Assembly (NCBI RefSeq): GCF_003285005.1 | Contig: NZ_QMFA01000026.1 | Span: forward strand, 1-64,000 | Origin: Paenibacillus sp. YN15 | GTDB taxonomy: Bacteria > Bacillota > Bacilli > Paenibacillales > NBRC-103111 | Length of the DNA stretch: 64,000 nucleotides | Reading direction: 5' to 3' | Shown: positions 1 through 9,120 of the stretch, piece by piece | Position numbering within the stretch: the first letter of the stretch is position 1 | Layout: every line of letters begins with the position of its first letter | Notes under the pieces: generated by a model | Told to the model about the DNA's origin: nothing | The model's database searches: none | What the model saw: only the letters and a program-made list of their open reading frames with translations | Translations under genes and position numbers: made by a program

Positions 1-12
1 AAGATGGACTAC

Positions 13-765
13 TCATAGCTTTAAGCTTTTTAGAACCCCCAGTCGAACTGGGGGTTTTCGTATACAATAAGGCTCCTCCTCCGCCACGGGCACCACTTCC
101 CCGGCCCCCATCAACGGCGAGATGGCATACCGCTCTCCGCGCAGGGACACATTGGCGACCGTTCGGAGAAACATCAGCCGGATCATGCCGGCGGCTTCGT
201 CGAAGCCCAGCAGGCAGTTTTCGGAATCGTACGGAAACAGCTGCATCGGCGCAAAATGCTCCAGCCTCCTGATCTCCCCCTCCTCCATCACATCCAGCCG
301 GACCTTGATCTGCAGGCGGATGGCCCGGGCCAGCAGTTGGAATTTCTCCGTTTCAATCGCCTGAACCGTATGCACGGGGATCGGCTTGTCCAGCAGTCCG
401 CAGGTCTCCTCCGCGCCCTCACTCTTGCGCAGCTCCCCGGCCGCCAGCTTCTGGAACAATTCCGCCAACCCCAGCGCCTCGGGGTCCCCGGTTTTTTCGT
501 AACGGTACGATAAGTACGAAAGATTCCGCGCCTGGGAAGCCGTCAGCAGCATAGCAGGCAGGGCAAAGGTAGCCTCCGTATAATGGTAGCCCTTGTTTTT
601 GCGGCAGTATTCCACCGGCGCTCCCAGGGAATCCCGCAGATATTCCACATCCCGGGCCGCCTGCCGGAGGGAAATATTAAACGCCTCGGCAATCGCCTGA
701 CAGTTGGGATAAGCCTCCGCCCGCAGTCTTCCGTCGATCCAAATTACCCGATGCCAGTTGCTCAT
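13..765 (-). CDS. WYL/DeoR-like HTH transcriptional regulator
   Basis: About 250 residues. The N-terminal ~60 residues form a winged helix-turn-helix of the DeoR/HTH_11 type (CQAIAEAFNISLRQAARDVEYL) followed by an RKNKGYHY wing, as in WYL-family regulators. The remainder matches the general layout of the effector half, but I see no clean WYL motif, so the family call rests mainly on the N-terminus. I chose the internal ATG at 765 because AAGGAGG lies upstream of it; an in-frame ATG 30 bases earlier precedes that ribosome site. The gene is divergent from the kinase fusion, and the 15-bp palindrome between them is a plausible autoregulatory operator. Its last codons overlap a terminator hairpin that belongs to the opposite strand. 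Role and ligand are unknown. Confidence 0.7.
   Translation of the reverse strand: MSNWHRVIWIDGRLRAEAYPNCQAIAEAFNISLRQAARDVEYLRDSLGAPVEYCRKNKGYHYTEATFALPAMLLTASQARNLSYLSYRYEKTGDPEALGLAELFQKLAAGELRKSEGAEETCGLLDKPIPVHTVQAIETEKFQLLARAIRLQIKVRLDVMEEGEIRRLEHFAPMQLFPYDSENCLLGFDEAAGMIRLMFLRTVANVSLRGERYAISPLMGAGEVVPVAEEEPYCIRKPPVRLGVLKSLKL
34..58 (+). terminator. Rho-independent terminator inside the 3' end of the regulator gene
   Basis: AACCCCCAG (34-42) pairs with CTGGGGGTT (48-56), followed by a short T run on the plus strand. It probably ends a plus-strand gene lying left of the window, so it overlaps the convergent regulator's last codons. Confidence 0.5.
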
Positions 766-810
766 TCTTTTTGCCGGCCTCCTTGTTGCGTCCATCCCCT
801 ATTATTTCGC

Positions 811-858
811 TATACAAAAAGTATACTATCCTCTCCCGGTTGCGCAATATGGTATAAT
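811..858. promoter_or_regulatory. Divergent promoter region with a 15-bp palindrome
   Basis: TATAC-AAAAA-GTATA at 811-825 is a perfect inverted repeat between the two divergent genes and is a candidate operator for the regulator. A consensus TATAAT at 853-858 would serve the kinase fusion; its -35 is weak, which would fit an activated or repressed promoter. Assignment is inference. Confidence 0.4.
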
Positions 859-922
859 CAGCAAACTGACTGTCCGGAGCGTTGACCATAGACATGGGAA
901 GCAATTTAAGGAGGCGGATTGG

Positions 923-2674
923 ATGGAGGAATGCACAGGCTTTGAAGGCAGGTTTGTCAAAATGGAGCCGCTTCAAAAGGGCTGGTCCAGCGATAAAAAA
1001 TATGTAGCCGAGGATGCGGACGGCAAAGTGCTTCTGCTGCGCATTGCCGATCAGTCTGCCGGCCCCCGCAGAAAAGCGGAATACGACATGATGCGGAAGG
1101 CCGCCGCATTGGGAGTGCCTATGCCGCAGCCGCTGGAGTTCGGAACCTGCAATGGCGGACAAAGTGTCTACACCCTGTTCTCCTGGTGCGAGGGGGAGGA
1201 TGCGGAGGCGGTTTTGCCGGAGCTGACGGATACGGAGCAGTATGTGCTGGGCTGGCAATCCGGGGAAATGCTGAAGCGCCTCCATTCCATCCCCGCCCCG
1301 GCGGAGCTGGAGGAGTGGGAGCACCGTTTTGGCCGTAAAATCAGAAGCAAAGTGGAAAAGTACCAGGCCTGCGGCATCCGGTTCGACGGAGACGGGGAGG
1401 TCATGGCTTACATTGAGCAAAACCTCCGCCTTCTGGCCAACCGCCCCCAATGCTACCAGCACGGGGATTATCATGTGGGCAATATGGTGATCTCCCCGGA
1501 GCTGGGCCTGTCGGTCATCGACTTCGACCGGAGCGATTTCGGCGATCCGTGGGAGGAGTTCAACCGGATTGTATGGAGTGCGCATATCAGCCCGCATTTT
1601 GCCACAGGGCAGCTGAACGGTTATTTCGGCGGCAGGCCGCCGGAGGAGTTTTTCCGCCTGCTGGCGCTTTATATTGCCGTCAACACCCTTTCCTCCGTCC
1701 CTTGGGCCATGCCCTTCGGCGAAGAGGAGGTAGCCGTTATGCTCAAGCAGGCCGGGCAGGTGCTGGCCTGGTTTGATGGAATGGGCAACCCTGTGCCCGC
1801 ATGGTATTTGGGGGAGCCCTGCATCCAGTATCTGGACGGCTTGCCTTACCGGCTGAAGACTCCTTTTGACCTGTCTTTTGTCAGCGGATACGGGCGGGTG
1901 TTCAAGATTTTCGATGATCAGGATTCCGGGAATATCTGCTTTGGCGTGGAAACGGACGGAAAGCGGCTGTTCATAAAATATGCCGGGGCGCCGACGCAAC
2001 GGTATGACGGAGAGCCGGAGGACGCCATCGGCAGGCTGAAGGCCACTGTGCCGGTATATCAGGACCTGGCCCACCCTCATCTGGTGCGTTTGCTGGGGGC
2101 GGAGGAAATCGGCGGGGGGTATGCGGCGGTCTTTGAATGGAGCGGCGCGGAATGTATGAGCAGGCAATACCCCCGGTCCAGGAAAAGGTTCCAGCAGATG
2201 ACCCCGGAAGCCCGGCTGTCCGTATTTGCCGATATTCTGGACTTCCATGCCCATGTGGCGGAAAAAGGGTATGTTGCCATCGATTTTTATGACGGCAGCA
2301 TCATGTATGATTTTTCCCTGGGGAAAACCGTCATCTGCGATATTGACGTGTACGCCAAGAGGCCGTATACCAACCGGATGGGCCGGATGTGGGGGTCGTC
2401 CCGGTTTATGGCGCCGGAGGAGTTCCAGTTGGGGGCAGCCATCGACGAGGTGACCAACGTCTACCTGATGGGGGCAACCGCCTTCGTGCTGTTTGCCGGG
2501 AATGACCGGACGCGGGAGGGCTGGCCGCTGAACGGGGATTTGTATGAGGTTGCGGCAAGGGCGGTCTGCCCGGAGCGCAGCGGACGGCAGGCCTCCATCC
2601 GCCAATTTATGGCGGAATGGTTCAGTGCAGGCGGGGGCAGCGCCGCGCAAGCGGCAGCCCGGGATGGCGGCTGA
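923..2674 (+). CDS. Fused aminoglycoside-phosphotransferase-like and Ser/Thr-kinase-like protein
   Basis: 583 residues in two kinase-fold halves. Residues ~10-290 are an APH-family phosphotransferase with the catalytic loop HGDYHVGN (180-187) and metal-binding DFD (200-202). Residues ~315-540 resemble a eukaryotic-type protein kinase: Lys352 in FIKYAG, a catalytic-loop Asp454 (AIDFYDGS), CDID with Asp473 in the DFG position, and APEE (497-500). The HRD and DFG motifs are non-canonical but the metal and base aspartates remain. Start chosen at ATG 923 behind AAGGAGG (909-915). A long hairpin follows the gene. Substrates are unknown; the APH half could act on a sugar or small amine rather than an antibiotic. 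Fusion of the two halves in one chain is the notable feature. Confidence 0.8.
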   Translation: MEECTGFEGRFVKMEPLQKGWSSDKKYVAEDADGKVLLLRIADQSAGPRRKAEYDMMRKAAALGVPMPQPLEFGTCNGGQSVYTLFSWCEGEDAEAVLPELTDTEQYVLGWQSGEMLKRLHSIPAPAELEEWEHRFGRKIRSKVEKYQACGIRFDGDGEVMAYIEQNLRLLANRPQCYQHGDYHVGNMVISPELGLSVIDFDRSDFGDPWEEFNRIVWSAHISPHFATGQLNGYFGGRPPEEFFRLLALYIAVNTLSSVPWAMPFGEEEVAVMLKQAGQVLAWFDGMGNPVPAWYLGEPCIQYLDGLPYRLKTPFDLSFVSGYGRVFKIFDDQDSGNICFGVETDGKRLFIKYAGAPTQRYDGEPEDAIGRLKATVPVYQDLAHPHLVRLLGAEEIGGGYAAVFEWSGAECMSRQYPRSRKRFQQMTPEARLSVFADILDFHAHVAEKGYVAIDFYDGSIMYDFSLGKTVICDIDVYAKRPYTNRMGRMWGSSRFMAPEEFQLGAAIDEVTNVYLMGATAFVLFAGNDRTREGWPLNGDLYEVAARAVCPERSGRQASIRQFMAEWFSAGGGSAAQAAARDGG

Positions 2675-2700
2675 AGGGCATGAAGCAGAGGCCGCCAATA

Positions 2701-2750
2701 GCCTATGCCAACAAGCGCCTCCCCATCCGGGAGGCGCTTGTTGGCATAGG
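2701..2750 (+). terminator. Long perfect hairpin after the kinase fusion
   Basis: A 22-bp perfect stem (2702-2723 with 2729-2750) closes a 5-nt loop. There is no U tract, so it may protect the 3' end or be a mobile palindrome rather than a classical intrinsic terminator. Confidence 0.5.
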
Positions 2751-2864
2751 GGCTGGCGCGGTAAGCGAGCTGAGCGAAGCCGGCCATGGCTTGAGCCTGT
2801 GCGGATGTGCGCCCCGGGCTAGGCGGGCACCGTTTGATTTGTATGGGCCAGGAAGGCAAGCTAC

Positions 2865-3050
2865 GCGGACTCTGGTTCCGTTATTTAGTGAAAAAACGGC
2901 ATTTTTCCAGCTGGGCGGACAGAAAATCCGTTATGAAAATAAAAACCAGCGGCGCAGGCACCCAATTGGTGAAATAGCGCATCCTGTGTCCGCGGAATTC
3001 CAAAAAGAGGCAATTTTTCAAAAATAACGGATCGTCTGTCCGCTCAGCCT
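2865..3050. repeat. Intergenic repeat cluster of the AACGGAT...TGTCCGC type
   Basis: Direct and inverted copies of a short unit (ATAACGGATnnnCTGTCCGCTCAG and its complement) separated by A/T-rich spacers. The same unit recurs at 31640-31800. The remainder of 2751-3371 shows no gene; 3060-3370 is strikingly pyrimidine-rich on the plus strand. Confidence 0.6.
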
Positions 3051-3371
3051 CTCCAGAGAGTCGAGTGCCCCGTTCCGATCAACCATGCTATCTCCCGCCG
3101 ACTCCCTGCTGCCCACAAGCCAACTCTTCCTCAGCCAACAGCTCCTGCCACTCCCCCTCCTCTCCTCACAGCACACCGGTCCCGCATCAAACCCTATTTT
3201 CCCAAAATACTAGCTCTTACCGCCAACTCTACTCTATACCCTCCCCCGGCACAGTGGCTCTTGCCGCCAAATCCTGTTCCTCCTCCAGCACGCTGGTCCT
3301 ACCCGCCAGCTTCTGCACTAACCCTCGCCCTGCCCGCAGCTCCTCAACTTGCAGCCGCTCCGCAGACGGCA

Positions 3372-3418
3372 AGGGGCGGAGCAGCCTCCGCTTGTTCCGC
3401 CTCGGCTGCTCCGCCCCT
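3372..3418 (-). terminator. Terminator-like hairpin after the xylosidase operon
   Basis: A 15-bp GC-rich stem (3372-3386 with 3404-3418) lies just after the GH52 stop codon. It lacks a U tract, so termination strength is uncertain. Confidence 0.5.
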
Positions 3419-3426
3419 GCTTCACT

Positions 3427-5535
3427 TTATTCTTCCAGCCACAGGATGCTGGTGACGCCCCGCGGGTAATACTTGCTGCCCGCGATTTCGCCGGAGATGA
3501 TCTGGTCGCTCCAGCTCCAGACGGACAGCTCCGGGTGGGTGAGCCACGCGGCGTGGGCGGCGTCCGCCCTTGCCCCCTGCTCCCCCCACTCCCTGCCGAG
3601 AATCCGGCGGGCGATAAACTGGCACAGATACACCTTGCTGAGCCACGAGTTGTTGCTGGTGGAGGAGAGCTTCCAGCCGCCGTCGGCAAACAGGCATACC
3701 CCCTCCGTCAGGACCGTGGCCAGATGGGTATCCAGCGCCCGGATGTAGCCGCCGAAGCGGCCCTGCGGGTCCAGAGCCTCCGTCAGCCCCATGTAATAGG
3801 GGAAGACCAGCCCTTCAATAGCGGGGATAATCCGCGATTCATTGCCCTCCTCCAGCACCGCCGGAATAAAGCCGTCCTCCCGCAGATGCCCGGCCAGGGT
3901 CCGGGCGCAGCGCTCCGCCTGCTCCCCCGCGAGAGCGGCCAGCTCCCCGCAGCCGGCATCACCCAGCAGCTGCTCCAGCGCCAGATAGGCGGCCCAGCAT
4001 TTGCCGGCCAGATACAGATTGTTCCGCGCCTGCCCCAGAGAAACATCCAGAGAGTCGTAGGTGGTAATCTCCGCCTTGCCCATCACCCGGCTGCTGTCCA
4101 GCCCCATCAGGCCGTTGCGCCGGGCCGGGTCCGGGTGGTCCCGGTTCAGCATACTCTCCAGGCAATCCCGGAATATCTGCACATGCCTCCCGAACCATTC
4201 CCGGTCCCCGGTGTGGACCACATACACAGAGGCGCAGAGAATCCAGTTGACCAACTGCTCATGGGTCATGTGGGAGAAGCAGCCGCTGTGGCCGAACAGC
4301 TCATAAGCAGAAAAGCCGGGCCGCGACAGGGTATTGGCCACTCCCATGTCATGGGTGAAGCTCAAGCCCCCCGGATATTCCGCATCATCCCCGGGAAAAC
4401 GGACCGTATCCCGGTAGCTGTACCGGCTGACGAACATGTCCAGCTCATTGCGGACCGTCCAGGGGTTCATCCGCAGCTCATAATACAGCTGGTCCACCGT
4501 CAGATCGAAGGTGTTCATCATCCGGTATTCGCCTTCGTTCACCACCCAGAAGGGGCCGTCCGCAGTCCGGAGCAGCTGGGTATTGCCGTAGTAGCTGCGG
4601 ATGCTGTGGGCCATCATAAACCGCTGGTCCTCCGACAAGGACGCTTCCTCCAGCATACCGTTGGACCGCTCCGCCAGACGGGCCACCCGGTCAAACTGCT
4701 TCAGCGCATACATGCCCACTTCCTCAATATTGCGGAAAAAGCCAGTGTAATAATAGGAGGCGTCCAATCCCGCCGTAACCGTGCCCCCGTGATAAAAGCA
4801 CACCGCAAACCGGTAGGTGCGGCATTCCCCCGCAGGCACCTCCGCCACCAGCGCCCCCACCGGGCCAAGGCCGAAGCCCCAGTTTTCCCGATGCGGCGCG
4901 GACAGGATGCTTTCCATGCTGAAGTGAAGGGCCGACTGCACCTCCGGGTCATCCGACACGATGGCGGTCATCCGTCCCTGCCCCACCCCGGCAAGCTCCG
5001 TACAGGTATCGTCCAGCCGCCGCATGGAGGTATAGGGATCGCTGCCCTGATAGCCGAAAAAGGCGCGGCGCGCATAGCTCCCCCGGGTATTGTCCACCGT
5101 CAGCTCCGCCAGCACCGCGGGCATAATCACCCGCTTCAGCTCCTCGGCAGCGCACACCTCAGGCTCGGGAACCGGTTCCGTCTGCGTGTAGACCGTAAAC
5201 GTCAAATCCCCTGCCCGCCACGTGTCCGTGGACAGGCGGAAGTCACGCTTCACCGCCTCCTTGGGGAAAGAAAACAGCAGCTGGGGCTTTTGCGGCTTCT
5301 TCTGGGCATTCTCCACATCGTAGCGTTTGCTGTCATCCTCCCGCGGCTTGAAGAAGGGCAGCACATCATAGATACCCTGCTTCTCCGCCGATTCCACCCC
5401 GATAAACACATTCTGCCGGGGAGAGCGTCCCAGCTCCATTTCCAGGCCTCCCCCACTTCCGGGAAATCCCAGGGTGAAGCTGGCGAAGGCGCCAACCGGC
5501 GAATGGTGGGCATTAAAGAACATATTCGCAGGCAT
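3427..5535 (-). CDS. GH52 beta-xylosidase
   Basis: 702 residues, the full length of glycoside hydrolase family 52, and closely similar along its whole length to the family reference XynB2 of Geobacillus stearothermophilus as I recall it (opening MPANMFFNAHHSPVGAFASF). The retaining pair is present: nucleophile Glu334 in VVNEGEYRMM and acid/base Asp494 in TTYDSLD. There is no signal peptide, so it should act in the cytoplasm, releasing xylose from imported xylo-oligosaccharides. It is the last gene of the yesMN-lplABC-glycosidase locus and begins 2 nt after the GH43 stop codon, indicating one transcript. A GC-rich hairpin follows. Confidence 0.95.
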   Translation of the reverse strand: MPANMFFNAHHSPVGAFASFTLGFPGSGGGLEMELGRSPRQNVFIGVESAEKQGIYDVLPFFKPREDDSKRYDVENAQKKPQKPQLLFSFPKEAVKRDFRLSTDTWRAGDLTFTVYTQTEPVPEPEVCAAEELKRVIMPAVLAELTVDNTRGSYARRAFFGYQGSDPYTSMRRLDDTCTELAGVGQGRMTAIVSDDPEVQSALHFSMESILSAPHRENWGFGLGPVGALVAEVPAGECRTYRFAVCFYHGGTVTAGLDASYYYTGFFRNIEEVGMYALKQFDRVARLAERSNGMLEEASLSEDQRFMMAHSIRSYYGNTQLLRTADGPFWVVNEGEYRMMNTFDLTVDQLYYELRMNPWTVRNELDMFVSRYSYRDTVRFPGDDAEYPGGLSFTHDMGVANTLSRPGFSAYELFGHSGCFSHMTHEQLVNWILCASVYVVHTGDREWFGRHVQIFRDCLESMLNRDHPDPARRNGLMGLDSSRVMGKAEITTYDSLDVSLGQARNNLYLAGKCWAAYLALEQLLGDAGCGELAALAGEQAERCARTLAGHLREDGFIPAVLEEGNESRIIPAIEGLVFPYYMGLTEALDPQGRFGGYIRALDTHLATVLTEGVCLFADGGWKLSSTSNNSWLSKVYLCQFIARRILGREWGEQGARADAAHAAWLTHPELSVWSWSDQIISGEIAGSKYYPRGVTSILWLEE

Positions 5536-5537
5536 CT

Positions 5538-6446
5538 CTACACTCCTTTCTCCCCAAGCAGGCGCACATAACCGTCCCGCTCCTCCACCTCCAGAAAATA
5601 GGGGCGCTCATGGGGAGTCTTGTTGGGTGAATGAACCGTCAGCATCAGACGGCCGTCCAGGGTGCGGAACAGCATGCCGTGTCCGCCGTCGCTTTTGAAC
5701 AGGGCTTCCTCCTCATGCTCCCAGGGCCCCAGCACACTCCCGGACGCAGAGCGGGACACGCCCAGGGCATAGGTGTTGCCGATAAAGCTGGCCCACAGCA
5801 TCAGGAGCGCCCCGCTTGCGGCCCGGTACAGGAAGGGACCGTCGGTTACATAGTTGTCCTTGCCGGGAAACCGCTCCGAGCGGTAAGGAGTGGGCCACCC
5901 CGCCTCTGACGCCCGGAACAGCAGCGCCGGCTCCCCTGTGGCAGCCCGCAGGTCCTCCGTCAGCCGGACGGCGCAGATTTCCCCATCGGTCACCTGCTGC
6001 CATTCATGGCAGAATACCATCCAGGGTAAACCTTCTTCATCTATAAACAGGGTGCCATCCAGGCAGCACCAGCCCTCCGGCGTAACCGGACCGCTGCTGT
6101 GCAGGCGGTAAGGGCCCGCCAAACTGTCTCCGGCCAGCACCGCCGTTCCCAGCAGATTATTATCTTCCCTGCGGAAGGTCGCCAGAATATAATACCTCCC
6201 GCGGTATAGATGCACCTCCGGCGCCCAAAAATTCCGCTCGGCAAAAAATCCCGGCTCAGGCCGGAACACGGGAACCGGACCCTCCCAGGTCTGCAAATCC
6301 CGGCCCGTGTACATGTCGAAGCCTGTGCCTTTTCCCCATATATTGGAATCTGTGCTGCCGAACAAATAATAACGTCCTTCCTCCGGGACAGTCACCACAA
6401 ACGGGTCCCGGATTTGAATTTCTTCCGTCCGCATCGTCAACTCCAC
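5538..6446 (-). CDS. GH43 glycosidase (beta-xylosidase/alpha-L-arabinofuranosidase type)
   Basis: About 302 residues with the five-bladed propeller pattern of GH43: IRDPFVV near the N-terminus supplies the general-base Asp, CLDGTLFID the second Asp, and the region around VTDGPFLY and the following blade carries the remaining catalytic features. No signal peptide, so probably cytoplasmic. The start is uncertain: GGGAGG at 6452-6457 sits 5 nt before GTG 6446, which I chose; TTG 6440 and ATG 6434 are alternatives. It lies between a putative (alpha/alpha)6 glycosidase and the GH52 xylosidase, consistent with trimming arabinose or xylose from arabinoxylan oligosaccharides. Exact specificity cannot be read from the sequence. 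Confidence 0.88.
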   Translation of the reverse strand: MELTMRTEEIQIRDPFVVTVPEEGRYYLFGSTDSNIWGKGTGFDMYTGRDLQTWEGPVPVFRPEPGFFAERNFWAPEVHLYRGRYYILATFRREDNNLLGTAVLAGDSLAGPYRLHSSGPVTPEGWCCLDGTLFIDEEGLPWMVFCHEWQQVTDGEICAVRLTEDLRAATGEPALLFRASEAGWPTPYRSERFPGKDNYVTDGPFLYRAASGALLMLWASFIGNTYALGVSRSASGSVLGPWEHEEEALFKSDGGHGMLFRTLDGRLMLTVHSPNKTPHERPYFLEVEERDGYVRLLGEKGV

Positions 6447-6461
6447 ATCCACCTCCCGGAA

Positions 6462-8201
6462 TTATCCATACGCCGGAAATACAATGCCCGGCTTCAACAC
6501 ACGCACAAGTCCTTCCTCCGAAAGCTCCAACTGCTCATTGCCTTCAATAGCAAGCGGCAGCTCCATCCCTTGGCAGCGCACATGCCCCTCCACAGGCCGC
6601 ACACTCATGCCGACCACACGCTTCAATTTGCCCTGCCGGTCGGTTACCGCTCTTGTTCCGGCAGGAATACTCAGCAGCGGTTCACCATTCCGGTAAGCCG
6701 TCCCGCCTTCCACGGTCACCGTCCATTCGTACAAGACCCCATCCACTCTCCGGCGGTAAGCCGTTTCCGCCGCAACCGTCCCGCCGTGATCCTGGGGATA
6801 GGGCAGACAAGCGGTAAACCATAACTCACCATCCGGCCGGGGCATAATCCCGCACAGCCGCTCCACATAATCCAGCAGGCAAAGGATGGACGGGGAATAG
6901 GTCTCGGTAAAACCCGCCTCCCCGGTCCACGGGCTCAAGGTTTGGGGAAAACGGTCCATCCGCGTCAGAGCGGACACAATGGGATTCAGCACCCAGGTCA
7001 GCTCCACAAACCGCCCATGATGCTCGAAGGCATGGGGAGCGCGGATCAGGCTCAGGAAATTGGAGGTGCCTCCCCAGCTGTTGTAGCCGGAAAAAGGATC
7101 AAAGCGGGGATCATCCATGGCAATGGAGGTAAAGGGGTATTTGGCAAAAAACTTGCGGGTGTTAAGCAGATAACGCTCCAGCATCCCGTCGAAAAATTCC
7201 CGGTCCCCCACCTCGCAGGCAAGCACTCGCAGCAATACATCCGACTGAATCCGGACGAAGCGGTTCTGGCGGTCCCGGTCATAGAAGAACCAGTCCGTCT
7301 CATCAAAGCACCAGCGGTAGAGACTCTCTAGCGTCTCCCCGGCCTTGCTCTCCCATTCCCTCGCCTTACTCTCCCATTCCGCTGCCTTCCCTTCCCACTC
7401 CTCCGCCTTCCCTTTCCACTCCTCTGCCTTCTCCTCCCCGCCGCCATCTGCCCCTGCCTCTCCCAGCCAACGGGCCATCCGCGCCAGATACAGGCGCTGG
7501 CAATATACGTTGGCCGTCAAATCCGGCGCCAGGTATGGCGCCAGCGGCGAGTCGGGGTTAACCTGCCGGGCGTCATCCTGATGGCAGGTGTCGGGCACAT
7601 GCCAGAAGCGCGGGGACAGATCATGTCCCGTGTCAAAGGTGCAGAAGGCCTCCACACAGCCGCTGCCCCGGGTATTCCGGTATGCGGCAAGCCACTCATC
7701 ATACCGCGCCATGGCCTCGTACATGGTCCGCAGAAATCCGTCATCCCGCCCGTTCAGCTCATGGTGGTTCCACACGGACCGGGCAAGCGGCGTCACCATC
7801 TGAATTTGCCGGTAAGCCGGACCTGCCGCCGTCACCTTATACGGCAGCTGGCCGTCCTCCTTCTGGTAGCGGGCGAACAGCAGGAAGCTTTCCCGGGCCA
7901 CAGACGGCACAAACCGGGACAGCAGCTCGCTGTTGATGGTCCCCGTGCTCTCCATCCAGCAGCCGGAATAGCCGCCCCCCTCAAACAGCACCGGCGATTC
8001 ATCCACCATCGGCGCAATGCAATCGAAAAGCTTGCGGAGCGCCCGGTAATAGGCATCCTCCAGAGGGCCGCCCGCAGCGGCGAATCCGACTCCGGACAGC
8101 AGCCACTCCTCCAGCACCTGCCTGTCCGAAGCCTTCGGCAGGCTGCCCAACCGCTCTTCCACGGACAGCTCCCGCAGCCGCTTCAATATACTCTCATTCA
8201 T
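6462..8201 (-). CDS. (alpha/alpha)6-barrel MGH1-like glycosidase of unknown specificity
   Basis: 579 residues, no signal peptide. Repeating aromatic/acidic helices (for example GGYSGCWMESTGTINSELL, FCTFDTGHDLSPRFW, FSGYNSWGGTSNFLSLIRAP) resemble the trehalase/MGH1-type glycoside hydrolase clan, followed by a small beta-rich C-terminal part. Residues near the middle (DNA about 7341-7434) contain four to five copies of a KAEEWEG/S heptad, a charged insert that looks like recent tandem expansion between two barrel helices. Ribosome site GGGAGG precedes ATG 8201. The position between importer genes and GH43/GH52 suggests a role on imported plant oligosaccharides, but the substrate is not known. 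Confidence 0.7.
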   Translation of the reverse strand: MNESILKRLRELSVEERLGSLPKASDRQVLEEWLLSGVGFAAAGGPLEDAYYRALRKLFDCIAPMVDESPVLFEGGGYSGCWMESTGTINSELLSRFVPSVARESFLLFARYQKEDGQLPYKVTAAGPAYRQIQMVTPLARSVWNHHELNGRDDGFLRTMYEAMARYDEWLAAYRNTRGSGCVEAFCTFDTGHDLSPRFWHVPDTCHQDDARQVNPDSPLAPYLAPDLTANVYCQRLYLARMARWLGEAGADGGGEEKAEEWKGKAEEWEGKAAEWESKAREWESKAGETLESLYRWCFDETDWFFYDRDRQNRFVRIQSDVLLRVLACEVGDREFFDGMLERYLLNTRKFFAKYPFTSIAMDDPRFDPFSGYNSWGGTSNFLSLIRAPHAFEHHGRFVELTWVLNPIVSALTRMDRFPQTLSPWTGEAGFTETYSPSILCLLDYVERLCGIMPRPDGELWFTACLPYPQDHGGTVAAETAYRRRVDGVLYEWTVTVEGGTAYRNGEPLLSIPAGTRAVTDRQGKLKRVVGMSVRPVEGHVRCQGMELPLAIEGNEQLELSEEGLVRVLKPGIVFPAYG

Positions 8202-8223
8202 GCTGCAAATCCTCCCATCTGCT

Positions 8224-9105
8224 TCATCCCTTGACGCTGCCCATGACCAAACCCTTCATGAAATACTTTTGCAGGAAGGGATACAGCACCAGAACCGGGA
8301 AGGCGGCCAGGAACACCTGGGCGGCCTTAAAGGTGCGGTCGGAGATTTTGGAAATATCCAGCAGCTCATTGGTAGGGATCATGCTGGGGTCATTGCCGAT
8401 GACAATGGTTTGCAGATAGCTTTGCAGCGGATAATTGGCCGGCGAGTTCATATAAATCAGGCCGTCAAACCAGGAGTTCCAGTGGCCCACGATCATAAAC
8501 AGGGTAATGGTGGCGATGGCCGGTTTGGACAAGGGGCAATAAATATTCCACAGCACCCTCCAGTGTCCCGCTCCGTCGATATAAGCGGCCTCCTCGATTT
8601 CCTTGGGCAAATTCCGGAAGAAGTTCATCAGGAGGATCACATTAAAGACCGAAAGCGCCCCAGGCAGCACCAAGGCCCACATGGTATCCAGCATTCCCAG
8701 CGCCTTGATGGTCATGTAGGAGGGAATCAGCCCCCCGTGGAACATCATCGTAACAATGAAGAACCACGCGTACACCGTCCGCGAGCCAAAAGCCCGCTTT
8801 TCCTTGGCCAGCGGAAATGCCGTCAGCACCGTTACGACAATGCTGATGACATAACCCAAGGCCACCCGCTGCACCGATACAAAAGCGGCAGTCATAAACT
8901 CAGCCTTGCCCAGAGCGTGCTTGTAGGAGGCCATGGTGAAGTTCACCGGCCACAATTTCACCTCTCCTGCGGCGGCGGAGCTGCTCGCGCTCATGGAAAC
9001 CGCCAGCACGTTAATAAGCGGCAGGATGCACGCGATGGCCATAACGGCCAATGCCACACAGTTGAATACAAGAAAAACCCTTCTGCCAGCCGTCAGCTTG
9101 TGCAC
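8224..9105 (-). CDS. Carbohydrate ABC transporter permease, LplC/YtcP type
   Basis: 293 residues, about six membrane helices with the EAA loop (EIEEAAYIDGAGHWRVLWNIYCPLSKPA) that contacts the ATPase. It is the second permease of the CUT1-type importer with LplB and the lipoprotein downstream in coordinate order. GTG start at 9105 behind GGAGGGGGGAG. As is usual for this family no ATPase gene is nearby; a shared MsmK-like ATPase would be encoded elsewhere. Likely substrates are xylo- or aldouronic oligosaccharides, judged only from the linked glycosidases. Confidence 0.9.
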   Translation of the reverse strand: MHKLTAGRRVFLVFNCVALAVMAIACILPLINVLAVSMSASSSAAAGEVKLWPVNFTMASYKHALGKAEFMTAAFVSVQRVALGYVISIVVTVLTAFPLAKEKRAFGSRTVYAWFFIVTMMFHGGLIPSYMTIKALGMLDTMWALVLPGALSVFNVILLMNFFRNLPKEIEEAAYIDGAGHWRVLWNIYCPLSKPAIATITLFMIVGHWNSWFDGLIYMNSPANYPLQSYLQTIVIGNDPSMIPTNELLDISKISDRTFKAAQVFLAAFPVLVLYPFLQKYFMKGLVMGSVKG

Positions 9106-9120
9106 GTTTCTCCCCCCCTC

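Noticed and set aside
677-2698. 673-codon open frame antisense to the kinase fusion
   Set aside because: Shadow frame in GC-rich DNA; composition is Arg/Pro/His-rich with no domain, and the plus-strand product has clear kinase motifs.
3349-5571. 740-codon open frame antisense to the GH52 and part of the GH43 gene
   Set aside because: Mirror of a well-identified GH52 enzyme; no ribosome site and no recognisable protein features.
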